From NCBI RefSeq assembly GCF_032362555.1, contig NC_083514.1:6991001-7055000 (forward strand): a DNA stretch of 64,000 nt, given 5' to 3'. The notes beneath the pieces were generated by a model that saw nothing but the letters and a program-made list of their open reading frames with translations, was not told the origin of the DNA and did no database searches. This document shows, in pieces, positions 10,401 through 22,600 of this stretch; the first letter of the stretch is position 1, and each line of letters starts with the position of its first letter. A program made the translations under genes and the position numbers. Source of the stretch: Amyelois transitella (Eukaryota; Arthropoda; Insecta; Lepidoptera; Pyralidae).

Positions 10401-13400
10401 GTTTTTTCATTTCTTCAGTGTAAGAATTGTGGTCAGTCTCCAAAATAATAATATGATTGTTGTCTGAATTTATCACGAATTTTCTAGGGGTGTACTCTAG
10501 TGGCAAGTATGTCTGGTTGAACACTGCACCCAGTTTTTCTAGGGCTAGAATTCTCAGCGTGTTTGATGAAATAGCGACTATACCTTCAGCACATTGTTCT
10601 GTAAAAAAGAAAATAAGTACCCATTAGGCTTGATTGCGTAGTGTTGTATTTCGTCACGTCTCATCATGTCGGAGCAGTAACATCTTTTTTGCACACTATG
10701 CTCGACAGAGTTGTAATAGTTTTGTTTGTTCACGACATGGTTTTGCCGCCTTCACAGTCTGAACGACTCCAGCTTGGCTATGGAATATGCCGAGCCCGAG
10801 CTCGACCGCAAGGGGAGCCCGGTATGATCTGCGACGTCGTGGGCACATCACTGCATGCGGCAGCTACACCACACCATCGCTTGAAGGCGCCCGAAGGCAT
10901 CTTCAAGCAACACGTCGGTATATAAAATAATTTATTTGGATGTTTGGAAAATCCCATTTAGGAGTCTATTAAAAATAATAAAACAAGATGCAATAAATTA
11001 CAAACCTGAACTAAATCCTGCAGCATACTCCAGACATTCATATGACAGAGGAGTAAGATGGAAACGATTTTGATAATGGTAACCAAGCCATGTTCGGGAG
11101 GACACAGCTAACACTGCTTCTGTTCCTTGCACCCTGACTTTGAACAATTTCACAGGCCTTGAGCCAAGATATCTGAAACAAGGTAGAAATTTCTGTGAAA
11201 CATTTAAAGAGAACTATTTAAATTACTTAATTGAATTTTTTACCTCAGATCTGGTTAATTAATCGTCAATGTATTTCAGATGAAACACGGAGCGAAAAGG
11301 TTGACATCATTGGAAAATTTGCCATTTTACTTAGTATGTTTATTTCAAAAAGGTAGACTACAAACCTTGTTCTAGTATCCGCTAGGTCGCCACTGACAGA
11401 ATCTAGCGTAGTTCTCAGCAACACGCCATTGCTCAAGCCAATGTTAAGATGCAAGGCTGATTTCGCGCCGGATTCGAAAGGTTGTTCAACAATACATAAA
11501 GATTCTGCACCGGCAGGCAGGGCTTGCATTGATCGTGGTGATAGGCAATCCTGTAATATTTATAAAATCTTTAGCACTAATTATTTTTACAAGGTGTCCA
11601 ATTGAAACCTGATTATGTTGTATCAGTATGTTTGAGAATAACGCATTTTTGGGTTTTTATAATCAATATGATTCAGTGGTGTCCTTTTATCATCATAAAA
11701 CCTTAACTTCAAAGTTTTCAATACTCTTATTGAAATTGTATCTCTATACATGAAACAATGCTTACCGATGGATCTAAAGAGATGATTCTGACAGTGTTGT
11801 CATTCAAGCCTACAGCTAAAAACCATGCCCTCTGTTCTCCAGTAGCTACAGAACCTAACGCCATACACGATACATCAGACGACAGCTTTTTTCTTTCTGT
11901 GTATTCATTGAGTTGTCCAGTCTGAAAATAATTTTTGATTAGCAAATTTTATTACACAATTTTAGACAAATTATTGCAAATTTAACGTTTGTTGTTCACG
12001 ACATGGTTTTGCCGCCTTCACAGTCTGAGCGACTCCAGCTTGGCTATGGAATATGCCGAGCCCGAGCTCGACCGCAAGGGGAGCCCGGTATGATCTGCGA
12101 CGTCGTGGGCACATCACTGCATGCGGCAGCTACACCACACCATCGCTTGAAGGCGCCCGAAGGCATCTTCAAGCAATACGTCGGATTGGGTAAAAAAATG
12201 AAATAAAATCCTACTTACAGGATCCATTTCAAAATAGACAAGTTCACCACCAGTCAATGCTATCACTACTTGTCTTTGATTGACGGCGCATTTTACGATG
12301 GATTTCTTTCCCGGCGCCTTCCACTCGTTTACCCGCTTGTCGGCGCGGATGTGTCGGATGCCGTCCGGGTACACTTGCACCAAAGCATCGTTTCCGAGAG
12401 CGTGACAGCTCAGGGTGGGCGTCGTCCCCAAGAACCCAGAGTCCGTGACTTCCTCGACTGTCTCACCGATAGAGAGCACGAGCGTGGCGTTTACGAATGA
12501 CACAATGATGTAAGAATCATATTCCTCTGCAACCAAGAGAAAAACATGAAGGTAAAATAGGCCCTAACAGTCCACATTAAAACAAATTCCCTGCTGTCAG
12601 CATCCAGTGTGTAGAAATATTGAGTCTCGATGCCTACCTGTGTTATTGTCGTAACCATCTCAATGTGTTCATCGCCGGATGGAAGATTCTGAAAAGAAAA
12701 ACCACTGGTGTTTATGTATGACAAACAACCAGGGTTTTATTAATAACTTGTTGATAAAGAGGAGCATTCATAGGTGGTTATTGTGACGTCACGACATGTC
12801 AGCAACACGGACCAAAAGTTTATAATCATTATGCTCCAACTTTTCCTGAACATATAGCTGCCCTTATTCAACTAGTAACGTGTTTCTGGGTTGTCCATTT
12901 TTAATTTTGCTTCCACCTTACTATATGTTTGTAAAGAAACCAAAAAATATATTGTGCCTACTGGTTCTATTAGTCTTGTATACACTTACCATCTTTGTGC
13001 CTGCGGACAGTCCACACAGCATTAGGGGAGCCAGGCAACTCTGATACAGCCATCTCTGCCACTTCGAGTCCATGTCTCAATGCCCTGATGGAAGATCTGG
13101 GCCCGCGTCCACAGGCTAAATATACCTGGGGTGTATCTTCTCCAGCCAAATCTGCTACATGGCAGGCTGTAATAAACATAGGACTTTTAATTTGTAGGGT
13201 TTTCATTTGAACATCTATCATCTCTGTTCTATTATCGATTGAATATAAAAGTACACAACAGTAGCATTACCTAATATTGGTGACAGTGAATCTAGTTCAT
13301 CAACCAAAACCAAATTTCTCAAGGGCCTTGGTGCAAAGAAGAATGTATCTCCTTCTTCTAAAGGCATGGCAGAGCTGAACTCTGGTTCATCATCTTCATC

Positions 13401-15557
13401 TCCCAGATGAGCAATTTGATACAGGAAACTGAAATAAGAAAAATATTTTTAAATGGTTTTAAAGAAAAGATCTATTTTCAAAATTGTATACAAGCCACAT
13501 GAGTAAGCTTAAAATATTTGTTTTGTTTTTATTTTGTGCATCCCTCATCAGTGTGCACTCCCCTCATACACAAGGGAGGACCTTGGTTCAGAGATTACTT
13601 CTATAGCATGTTTCAAATATAAAGTGAGTAGGAAATAATTCTTACACACAGGCTTACATGCATTACAGTATCTTATTATGCAAAATACTTACTGGTTACC
13701 AAACTCGCAGGCCACAAACAGGAAACCAGTTTTCAAAACACACATGGATGTGGCAACTGGTACTGTGTCAAAATATTTCAGTTTGATTTCTGTCACCATG
13801 TCATCATCAGTTTCAATGGTTATTTTGAATATATCTCCCTGTTCAGTTTGTGCCAAAAAGAAAAACATAGACTTAGTTTTGTGGGTGGCAGAGCAGACAA
13901 AGATCATGCCTCTTTCAGGGTCATCCAGGTCATTCCGCCGGCGGGGTATAGGACACCTGATGTCATGTTGGTCACCCAAATTCTTGTAAGTTAGGTAGTT
14001 CTCAGAACAAATAAGTACTCCTGAAGGTCCATCATTGCCACCAGGTACGGTGATCAAAAAATTAGCATGCTCTTCAAGAGGTTCAGAGTATTTTCTGACT
14101 ACATGATTGAGACCCAAGTCTAGCTCGTAGAATGTCAAGGTCTGCTGTGTTTTTTGGGCAGCCTCACCTAGGAGAAATGTAATATTAGTGATATCAACAA
14201 ACTATTAAGGTCCTTATATTTCATATTTAGTAGTTCATACAAAGAGGATTTGGCGTCACTGCCACTCGGAAACACGGACCTCAAAAAATCATTAAGTACA
14301 AAAAATTTAAAATTTCATATTAATGTCATAAAAAATTATAATCTTACCAGAGGGATCAGTATCAGCCTCTTCATAGTCTATCTCAAGACAAGCAAACATG
14401 GGGTTTTCAAAGCCCACATCAACACCCACCATGTGGTAAACCAATGTGTTGGACTTGTGAGCTTCAAGAGGTGATGAGATTGTGAGTCTAGCCTCCGCAT
14501 CTCTGTTCAATATGTAAACAAGTTTTTGTTTTTCAATTGCACCTAAAAAGTAAACTGGTTTATTACTAATGACTAGGTACTTCTAACTGACTAGGTATCT
14601 TGAAAATAAATTACTTTTGTTTCATACTCAATGTGCCTTCAAATTTTTTATGATCAACATAAGAGATTTAGTACAATTATGGAATAAACTCAAAAAACTA
14701 ATGGACAGATTTTCATGAAATTTGGCAAAGTTAGACTTTCAAGTGACATATTCCCCACGGGAGGGAAGTATCATGCTAAAACTAGTAAAAATATGAAAAA
14801 TATGTTAACATACCTATCATTACGGCTCTACCTTTAGGGTCAATGGCCAAATATTGCCCAGGTACTATCCTTCGGCATCCTGATTTGCCAAATGTCTCTT
14901 GATGAACTTTCTCCAAAATGTTCTTAGCGGGAATATACTCCATAATGACAATGCGTCCAGAGTCAGACCCAATAACAATATAATCTGAAAAAAGATGACT
15001 TACATTATAATTGAGATTACAGTTTATATATATTCTTCTGTAAATTTTAATCCAAACTGTGCCAATGCTAGATACAACTCGGCACTCACAAAAGTGCCAA
15101 GAGCGACGCGCTGGCATGATAGTCTATGCATCTAGTTATGCCATGCAACTCAAAATGTGGAAACATGGAGCAAGACGATGCAGTAGTCATAATATCTATA
15201 GATTGACTTTTCATTCACAACAGATAAAAATCCTAGAAACAGTAAGTCCTGTTTTAGGTTATTCTATGGGCGTCAGTAGCCCCCCACGTGGTTTTAAAAT
15301 AGCTTCAAATGTAGTTATTTTGGTTATCTACCTTTAGTTCCACCGGTGAGACGGAAGGACATCATAGAACGTATGATCCCGAAGATTTCCACTTTCATCA
15401 AGGTATGCACCTTGCCGGTATTGGGGTCGGGACGAAGCAACTCCAATGTCTTGCCTCGTGATATTATAATTTCCTGCTGCTTCGTGCCAGAGAAGTTTCC
15501 GTGGACGGCATGCGTGATGCATGTTGACCCTTGAAGGGTCAAACTGTAGAGATGCAT
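7406..15557 (-). CDS. SF3B3: Splicing factor 3B subunit 3 (SF3B3/SAP130), complete, 16 coding exons, 1218 aa
   Basis: Core scaffold of the U2 snRNP SF3b complex in the nucleus, holding SF3B1, PHF5A and SF3B5 during branch-site recognition; the family has three WD40-like beta-propellers (MMS1_N and CPSF_A regions). Exons on the minus strand: 15557-15332, 14984-14814, 14542-14348, 14167-13693, 13428-13271, 13166-12990, 12526-12219, 11921-11766, 11550-11366, 11172-11006, 10598-10394, 10140-10001, 9636-9410, 9289-8839, 8668-8394, 7546-7406. All introns are GT-AG, all phases agree, and the sum is 3657 nt. The product begins [13 protein letters not shown] and ends [12 protein letters not shown]. 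Diagnostic blocks are [50 protein letters not shown] and [13 protein letters not shown]. Compared with the human protein as I remember it (1217 aa), it is collinear; a loop after SLCIVE is shorter and an acidic helix near [10 protein letters not shown] slightly longer. No disruption seen. Confidence 0.98.
7547..8393 (-). other. Last intron of SF3B3 with a GC-rich island
   Basis: This is the longest intron in the gene. 7815-8110 is strongly GC-rich (CGCGGC and GCGCG runs) in AT-rich surroundings. Frames on both strands are open for 60-70 codons, but none looks like a protein family I recognise, and the flanking exon phases do not need an exon here. It could be a captured gene fragment, a mobile-element remnant or a regulatory island. 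Confidence 0.5.
10726..10918 (+). repeat. GC-rich 193-bp direct repeat, copy 1 (SF3B3 intron)
   Basis: Lies in the intron between the exons at 11172-11006 and 10598-10394. It is 191/193 identical to 11992-12184; the two differences fall in 'ctgaacg' versus 'ctgagcg' and 'caacacg' versus 'caatacg'. It is GC-rich, unlike the flanking intron, and has one frame open across its whole length on the plus strand (starting [17 protein letters not shown]). No terminal inverted repeats or target duplications are obvious. Origin unknown. Confidence 0.85.
11992..12184 (+). repeat. GC-rich 193-bp direct repeat, copy 2 (next-but-one SF3B3 intron)
   Basis: Same orientation and length as 10726-10918, differing at two bases. 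It ends 34 bases before the donor-side edge of the exon at 12526-12219. The flanks of the two copies share at most a few bases ('ttgttcacg' on the left; sequences diverge right after 'gtcgg'), so the unit boundaries are sharp. Confidence 0.85.
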
Positions 15558-15832
15558 TTTGAGAGCCTCGCCTAAAACAATAAAAGAGTACTTAGTACAT
15601 ATACAGATATAACATTAAAATTTCCTAGCTATCAGTATTAAGCATGTAAAGCTCGTAACTAACGAAAACAGAATTGTTTTGTGTTTTCGAATGGGTGAGC
15701 ATAAATTAATTTAGCACCGATAAAACGACCACAAAAGATATTGACCTTCTGTGGAGATACCTAGTGCAAATAAAAGTTATTTAGAAACGTCATTGGTAAG
15801 TTAAACAATATTACACACTAACCTTTAAAAAT

Positions 15833-15930
15833 TAGAAGCGGATTGCCGCAAAGCGGCTTGATTGAAATTTTATTCGCCGGCCGATAACCTACGACGACAG
15901 TTGCGGCGCAGCTGCAAAATGGCGGAGCGG
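15833..15930 (-). other. SF3B3: SF3B3 non-coding exon 1 (5' UTR), start uncertain
   Basis: The coding start lies in an exon whose acceptor is TTTTAG|GCGAGG at 15571, 14 bases before ATG, so an upstream exon is required. A donor AAAG|GTTAGT ends at 15833, next to GC-rich sequence extending to about 15930. The transcription start is not determined; the right boundary is a guess from the extent of the GC-rich block. Confidence 0.5.
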
Positions 15931-15985
15931 ATGTCAGTCATCATGAACGAATAGAAGACAGCTTCCTTCTTGACTGACCAATCAA
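15905..15985 (-). promoter_or_regulatory. Probable SF3B3 promoter (CCAAT box and YY1/Pho-like site)
   Basis: CAAAATGGCGG (15915-15925, plus strand; a YY1/Pho-type sequence typical of housekeeping starts) and CCAAT (15978-15982, plus strand) flank the presumed start. No TATA box is evident, as expected for a constitutively expressed gene. The position is consistent with the 5' UTR donor at 15833. Confidence 0.5.
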
Positions 15986-16074
15986 ATGAAAGCATTTTCT
16001 AAAAGAGAGAACACTTTTATAACATGAGTGTTGCTATACTTAATTTAAATTTTTTAATTAAAATATAATTTATT

Positions 16075-16195
16075 AGCGCCATCTAGTATCGAATAGCAAA
16101 ACTAATAATAATATATACCGACATCTAGTGAAACCATTTAAACTTATTAAATACATACAAATGTATAATGTACAGGTAATTTGCCCCTAGATGTC
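16075..16195. promoter_or_regulatory. Cluster of CATCTAG/CTAGATG motifs upstream of SF3B3
   Basis: AGCGCCATCTAGT (16075-16087), ACATCTAGTG (16121-16130) and CCCCTAGATGTC (16184-16195, opposite orientation) fall within 121 bp, starting about 100 bp beyond the SF3B3 promoter. The first reads AGATGGCGCT on the minus strand, which resembles the insect CTCF core motif. An insulator role is inference only. Confidence 0.35.
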
Positions 16196-16447
16196 AGGAA
16201 GTTGTTCTGCTGAACTAAACTTCTTTCTCGCTCACTTTACTAAAAAAAATTAGTCTTTGCTTTTGCAAAACTATCAGTACGAATATTTTAATGTTTTTAC
16301 AGCTGTGTTATATTTTCATTTTGTAACCTTTTTTTTAAAGAATTAAAAAATAAATAATTAGAATTAGAATTATAAGAGATTATTAGTACACAAGAAATGT
16401 TATTTGTGCAATAGATAGGTTTAAACAAATCTTTAGTACCCAATTAC

Positions 16448-16646
16448 ATCTTATATATAAAATTCTCGTGCCACAATGTTCGTTCCCGTACTCCTCCGAA
16501 ACGGCTTCTTGACCGATTCTCATGAAATTTTGTGAGTATATTGAGTAGGTCTGAGAATCGGGCAACATCTATTTATCATACCCCTTAGTGATTAAAAAAT
16601 TATTGTGAATTGTAAGTGGCAAAACAACGTTTGCCGGTACAGCTAG
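16448..16646 (+). repeat. CTAG-ended dispersed repeat, second type
   Basis: Begins 'cttatatataaaattctcgtg', contains 'ctcctccgaaacggctt' and 'gaccgattctcatgaaattt', and ends 'aacgtttgccggtacagctag'. I know this as a common lepidopteran short interspersed element. The CTAG end is shared with the element at 2154-2357, although the bodies are unrelated. Confidence 0.7.
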
Positions 16647-16915
16647 TAAATTACATTAAGACACTAAGTATTAATAAGTTTGTTAGTTTCATATAGTAGG
16701 TATGTCTACTATATAAATGTTTGCAATATCCGAAAGAGTTAATATTTATGACGATCAGTTACATGCAAATATAAATTTGAATTTGACAATAAATTTTATC
16801 CGACTGCACCGAAAAATGCTATGGCATCCATTTTATTTACAAGTATTTGTAAAAGAAATTTTAGTGATAAATTTTGAGCAATTTAGCATAAAAATAATAA
16901 ATACCTAAATAGTTT

Positions 16916-17150
16916 CCGTGTGGTTCCCGGCACGAATAAAAAAAGAAAAGGACCACTCCACCTCTCCCGTGGATGTGTTGTTGATCTTTTAAACTTGGTA
17001 TTCTTCTTCCAGGCGATGGCTAGCAACCTTTCACTATTTAAATCTCAATTCTATCACAAAGCCAAACAGCCGAACGCATTCTATCAATATTTTCAAGATT
17101 GTTAGCTCTGTTTACCCCGCGAGGGATATAGACGTGACTATATGCATGTA
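16916..17150 (+). repeat. Repeat family A, nearly full-length copy
   Basis: Runs from 'gtgtggttcccggcac' through 'ggaccactcca', 'gcgatggctagcaacctttc' and 'taccccgcgagggatatag' to 'acgtgactatatgcatgta'. It is the best plus-orientation copy in the window. The 61-codon ORF across it is not a gene. Confidence 0.85.
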
Positions 17151-17154
17151 TCTA

Positions 17155-19337
17155 TATTATTAGTTTTTTGCGTAATTTCTCTCCTGAGACGACCCAGGTT
17201 CACTTAATTTATATTCTTTGTTTCATGCTTAGAGCTATAATTCCCACAGGAACGGCAATTAATGGCCGGGATTTAAAATTAATTAAATTAAAATAGGTTC
17301 TGAAATTGACTGCTTTTCTACGTAGGTAGGTACTACGTAAATGCCTAAATTAAGTCCCTATGTTTTGTTTGAAAGAAATTTCATACGTAACCCATGTTAT
17401 ACAAATTTCACACCTAACAAGACTTCCTTTGTTTTTTTATTTTATTTTTATATTACGTTCACGGATTGGAATAAACACAATCGAATAACAACAACAAGCA
17501 AATCGCAAAACATTCCGCTCCCTTCGGCACCTCTAGGTATGTACGTACCTCTACATATTTTTTAATATTTTGAATTAAAAACACAATACGCTAAAATACC
17601 TACCTACTTTTTCATAATCGTTTGAACACCTGAAGAATGTTCCTGATTTAAAATTCAACATTGCATTGAAAAAACCCGTTCCATTGTGGCTGTTTTATTC
17701 TATTTTGTGTCCCACAATGTATCGGTCGTGTCGTGACGGGGCGCACACCTGAGTATTTGGAGTCGTTTCACTGTCTGGCGGCGCCGTCCGCTTGATCTTC
17801 GGGCATTGGAGTAACATTTTTCAGTTATCTTAGTTACCTATATCTTACGATGAGGGGAAACATTCTGAAAAAACCTGCACATTTAGGCAATTGGGTGTGT
17901 AACCATGATTCAATATGGATTAGGTTCCCCTGCAAATGTTGCGGTGGTGTAACAATCTGACTTACTCAATTCAGGTTTTTGGTGAAAAGGCGCATCCCAA
18001 GCTACAATGTATGCTTAGTTTATGTATGTAGTCGGCATAAGAAAAGAGAACCAATTTACTTCGGCCTGCCTTTACCAAGGTGATTGTCAAACAATTCGCA
18101 ATGTTCCATTAATAGCGTGATAAATTTTAATCGCGAGATCACCGCAGTCAATTACCGGGGTCCTCGGAGTCCGGATGGCGCAGGCGGCCGACGGTCCAAG
18201 AGTTGCAAACCAAACGGTGGATATAAGGCCATAAATTCCTTTAAATAACATTGCCGCTGGAATTTCAGTAAATCCTCTATTAGTTCATTTGAGACCACAC
18301 ATGCCAAATTTCAAACCCAATTTGAGATGTCAATCCGCCAGTGTCCTTTTTTTGTAAAAGTAAATAGCTACCTATATAAGGCCAAGTTTCTTTGCTGATC
18401 TATTTCTCTGTCCCATATTTGCAAGCTCCTAATTGGATCTACTGTCAGTATGCTTCGGGGCTTGGAGCCTGCTTTCTGACATTTCTCTTTCCTCTTTGTC
18501 CGGTCTGCAGCTTATTCAGTTTTAAGACGATTGACATGCATATCATCTTTCGCGACGTCAAGGCAGGATTGTGGAGGCAACAGCGCCAGAAATTTTTTCA
18601 TAGTTTTGATGAAAGTCTTGGACGAATTTGCGGTCTCGCGGTGACAAAAGTCCTGACTTGCCCACTTCAATACCATGGTTATAGTCGTTCACCTCCCTAG
18701 AGAGAGAGGGACTTACGCCAGGAAGATGGTGATGACGACTCTATTTTGGTTGTTAGGTCCATGTAACGGGTCACGATCTGCGCGAGCGGAGACGCGCACG
18801 TGTGCTCAGTTCGACTTGTGAGTATTTGCTTCCACACGAATTGACCTTAAGGCCTTTCGAGACAAAGGCCAAAATTGTCTGCAAAATAAGGGTTTTATTC
18901 GTCGTCTAATATGCATCGTAAATTGCAAAAACATCGCTTGCATTACTAGGGGAGACCAATAAATATAATTTAGGAACCAATTCATTAAAAGGTGGAATGA
19001 AAAAGTCATATTTTTATCACAAAATCGTATTTAGGTAATTTGCATTTAGAAAAGGTTTGAAATAAGCTAGAAACAGAAGGGATATCATTTGTAAATTTTC
19101 GAATTTTAAAATAAAACTAGGTGAGATACTCATTCATGCTAGAATTATTCCAATAAGAATCTACAATGTACTTATTTTACTCGACAAACTATTAAATAAA
19201 CGTAATCCTTGGTTATGTACGTAATTACCGTCTAGGTTATAAACTTGTTAAATAAACATTTTTCCTGCTAACAGACACAGAAAACTCACGTAACTGACCA
19301 CATCAAGGACATCTCCTGGCGAAAAGGTCTAGTCAAG
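17155..19337. other. Gene-free AT-rich stretch with repeat debris
   Basis: 17870-17960 resembles the internal part of the SINE at 32285-32545 ('gtaaccatgatt...', 'gattaggttc'). 18690-18760 carries 'cctagagagagagggac' and 'acgccaggaagatgg', matching that SINE's 3' module. A GC patch at 17740-17800 contains GGCGCC and a short ATG-led frame that I could not support as an exon. Nothing else is recognisable. Confidence 0.45.
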
Positions 19338-19442
19338 AGTACCGGTACTAAACTGACGACTTCGTCAGAATATGTAAGTACAATGGCGGACCTACCTTTA
19401 TTACTTAATAAAGGTAGGTCCGCCATTGTACTTACATATTCT
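19338..19442. repeat. Three consecutive palindromes, including a 37-bp-arm hairpin with 2-nt loop
   Basis: AGTACCGGTACT (19338-19349) is a perfect 12-bp palindrome. CTGACGA-ct-TCGTCAG follows at 19353-19368. The third has perfect 37-nt arms at 19367-19403 and 19406-19442 around the dinucleotide ct. The second and third share two bases. The arms are not microsatellite sequence and contain ACAATGGCGGACC. Such a structure would extrude as DNA or fold as RNA; loops this short are unusual for a microRNA precursor. Confidence 0.9.
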
Positions 19443-19537
19443 TTTAAATTCAATAACTGTTTTGTAACTTGTTATATTTATTTTTAAGGGGAATAAAGAA
19501 GTTACAAACAAACAAACGAATGCATTTTGCATAAAAT

Positions 19538-19592
19538 TTTGAATGTGGATGAAGCGAAAATCAGCGAAAGAATTATGCAGGGACCGTGGTCT
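19538..19592 (+). pseudogene. RTE-like LINE 3' coding fragment
   Basis: 'gaatgtggatgaagcgaaa' and 'tgcagggaccgtgg' match the last codons of the element at 1-1175 (MNVDEAKE...CRDRGKW) with a short insertion. A few dozen bases only; not functional. Confidence 0.65.
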
Positions 19593-19619
19593 GTCTACAC
19601 TCACTCATATTTACAAAAA

Positions 19620-22600
19620 TTTTAAGGTAAATACTTACATATCTGTCTAACACTTGGTGTTTTTGAAATGTCAAGTTTACTAAGTAGATACCTAATTGCC
19701 TAAATTGAAGGTATTAAGATGACGGGGTTGAAATACTGAACTAGAAGGTCACTTGAAAAAAAAGTCATTATGCAAGGATGCGCCGGCGCCGTTAGAAAAA
19801 GCGGGAGGAGCGCACCTCCTAGATTCGGCTCGTATAACCGGAAGGTTGGTGGAGTCATGGGTGGCGATGGGATATAGTATTAACATTCTCCAGGCCAGCT
19901 GACGTCGACTGACGACAGTGAGTCAGTGTTTGGCTTCGGCGCGTGGCATTGTCTTTAATGTTGTCAAAACAAAGTTTCGAGGAATCGTTCGTGTATGTTC
20001 AGTGTCCGCCATGTCTTTCCACTGTTGATAGAAACGATGTCGCTGCGATAACTCTAGACATAATATCGTTTAGTCACTAAGATTAACACCTGACCAAAAA
20101 TATCTATAAAGTAAATTTCTTTGTACTTATTAATATAGGTGTACTCGCATTACTGTAGTAAGTAAGTACTATTCCCAAAACGTGATTTTAAGCAAGTGCA
20201 AAGGAATAATTTAGTAAAAGCTGTCTTTTCTTCATTCCTATCATGTTTGGCGCTTTCACTTTAAACGGACAGACATGAAGGGAGATTATAATCAGTCGCT
20301 GAAGGCAAGACGGTTTGTACATAGGAATGCAATATAGCAACCCCGAATCCCTGTGTAAACATCCCGCTAACACCCGCCACGGTGTGGGGTGCAGGGTTCA
20401 AATTCAAGGGATAGGGCTGCAATTATTTTTTCTAGGATTTTAAAGTTGAATGATTGTAGGATTAAAAATTGAAAATGAAATACCTACCATAGTAACATTT
20501 ACTTAAAATGACGTGAAAAGGTTGCTATGTTTTATCGCATTTATTTATTTAAAACTTTATTGCAAAAAAAAATGCATAAATACATACAAGATACATAAAA
20601 TACATACCAACAAAATACATTATAAATACATAAAGCATCACATAAGGATGACCCGCCGATTATGATCTGCCGAAGGAATTGCCATTCACAGCATGTTTGA
20701 ACGCCGAACGAATAGGAGCATTGCATTATGTAATATCTTTTGTGAAATCTTTAGGTAATGATATCTTTTGGTTTGTTTAGGTTCGAATATGTTCTCAGTA
20801 GATTTCTAAAATAAAGACCGATTGAGGACTTTCCATACACAATATTATAACTGTGACATAACAACTGTAAAAGTAAACTAGTTGCAGATGAGTAGGTATA
20901 CCGACAGTTTTCTGGTTTACTGGTCAGATTGATTGATTGATTGTTAAACCCAAAGATGCTACAATCGAGCATCAATCCCATGACAAAAGTCTTTGCGAGA
21001 TAGCCCTAACCGACCCTAACCAGCAAATAGCCGAGCCCTCCTTTAATAAAACATCTCGATAATGAAAAGTCAGGCAGTCATAGAGGGTGGCGAATGAACC
21101 CTCAATCTGACGCACGCGACGCTACAAGCAAAAATAAGTTTAACGACATGATACCATAGCTTTTAAAATTGAACAGTAGCACTCTCAATGCAATAAATAT
21201 CTTAATGATATGGAATCAAAAAGTATCTTCCTGATTTAATATTTGAAAAAAGGCTTAAGCGGATGCACTGGCGATGTGAAATGTGCTCTATAGTTTGTTG
21301 CTAAAGTTTTATATAACGTCCATTGCTGCGGGCAAGGTTCGTTCAAGTGCGTTTGAAGATGACATTTGACATTCATTGCGTTTTATTCAAGTCGGCACGT
21401 GCGTGGCCACCTGTCGCCGATTCTGCGTCTGTACCATTTAATGCATAAATGCAAATATATAAATTGGTATTGCATGAGGAATGACATGTACTGGGCTATC
21501 ATAATTTATTGTTAAGGTCCAGAATTCTATAGAATGGACCACAGGAATGGACATTGCAAATAAGTGACTAACGAGTAATTCAATCATTCATATGGCTGAG
21601 TAAATAAAGTATTGCATTTGGATAGAATTCCCGACGATACTTACGATTTGCTAAATTGCTACAGATATAGACTGTTAATGTTTAAATAAGTACCTATATA
21701 TTGATTTATGAAGGTTTTATGTATCAAGACAGGAGAATCAGATACAGGAAGTGTCGAGTTGTCCGACCAAAGGCCACATCAAACAACGCGCAAATTGTTT
21801 GAACACCTGCAAAATACTCGTAGAACATACATGAGTATCCGCATTATAAAGATAACAAGGTTTATTCAAATTAGGCACAATTATTCTAAGGGAAGATTCA
21901 GCCGATAATTACTTATAAAAAAACTTTGCTAAGCCCACTTCTTACAAACAAAGAACAAACAAGTGTTTGATTCTTATGAAATATAGTATATATTTAAAAT
22001 AAATAAATATACATATACGGGACAAACACACTGATTGAGTTAGCCGTTAAGTAAATTTGCAACTTGTTTTACGAGATATTAACTCAACGATACTATATTT
22101 TATAATAAAAACTAAGATACAATATACAAACATATAAGAATCAGCTAATCAGGGACCTAAACGTAAACACATGTAAGGTTAAAATGTTAGGGAACTGTTT
22201 TCAATATACCCATGCATTGGTACAATGGTCAACGTAGAAAGCACACCTACGTACGTATACGTTACTTTTCTATGTGGCTCACTGTACTTACATTATAAGA
22301 ACGAAACTGTGATTCGGGTCGCGTCGATGCAAATGCCGGCGCCGGATGCGACCTCCCAGCGGCAACGCGATTGCATCGCTAACCATCGACAATTCAAATT
22401 CAAAATGGCGCTTCTTTTTATTACCCATCGTGCCTTTGTGTCAGTTATTACTTCCTTCAACTACGTCGAACGATTAACAATCCATTCTTTGGATACGATT
22501 AGGGAATGTCAAATCGATTTTAGGCGTCGATGATCTTCAATCGGCTCATTATCAAGTCAGTTATCGAATTCACTAATGTTTTTGTTTGATATGATTGGTA

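Noticed and set aside
10641..10925. 94-codon plus-strand ORF in an SF3B3 intron
   Set aside because: It is the GC-rich 193-bp duplicated insert plus flank; the same frame recurs at 12003-12206. Listed as a repeat, not a gene.
17740..17825. Minus-strand ATG-led frame MPEDQADGAAR near a possible donor
   Set aside because: It stops after 12 codons, the donor is weak, and no partner exon is visible.
18392..18700. 102-codon plus-strand ORF
   Set aside because: Its end overlaps SINE-like 3' sequence and the remainder has no protein features.
20360..20412. Box-B-like 'gggttcaaattc' suggesting a tRNA
   Set aside because: No A box at the right distance and no cloverleaf stems.
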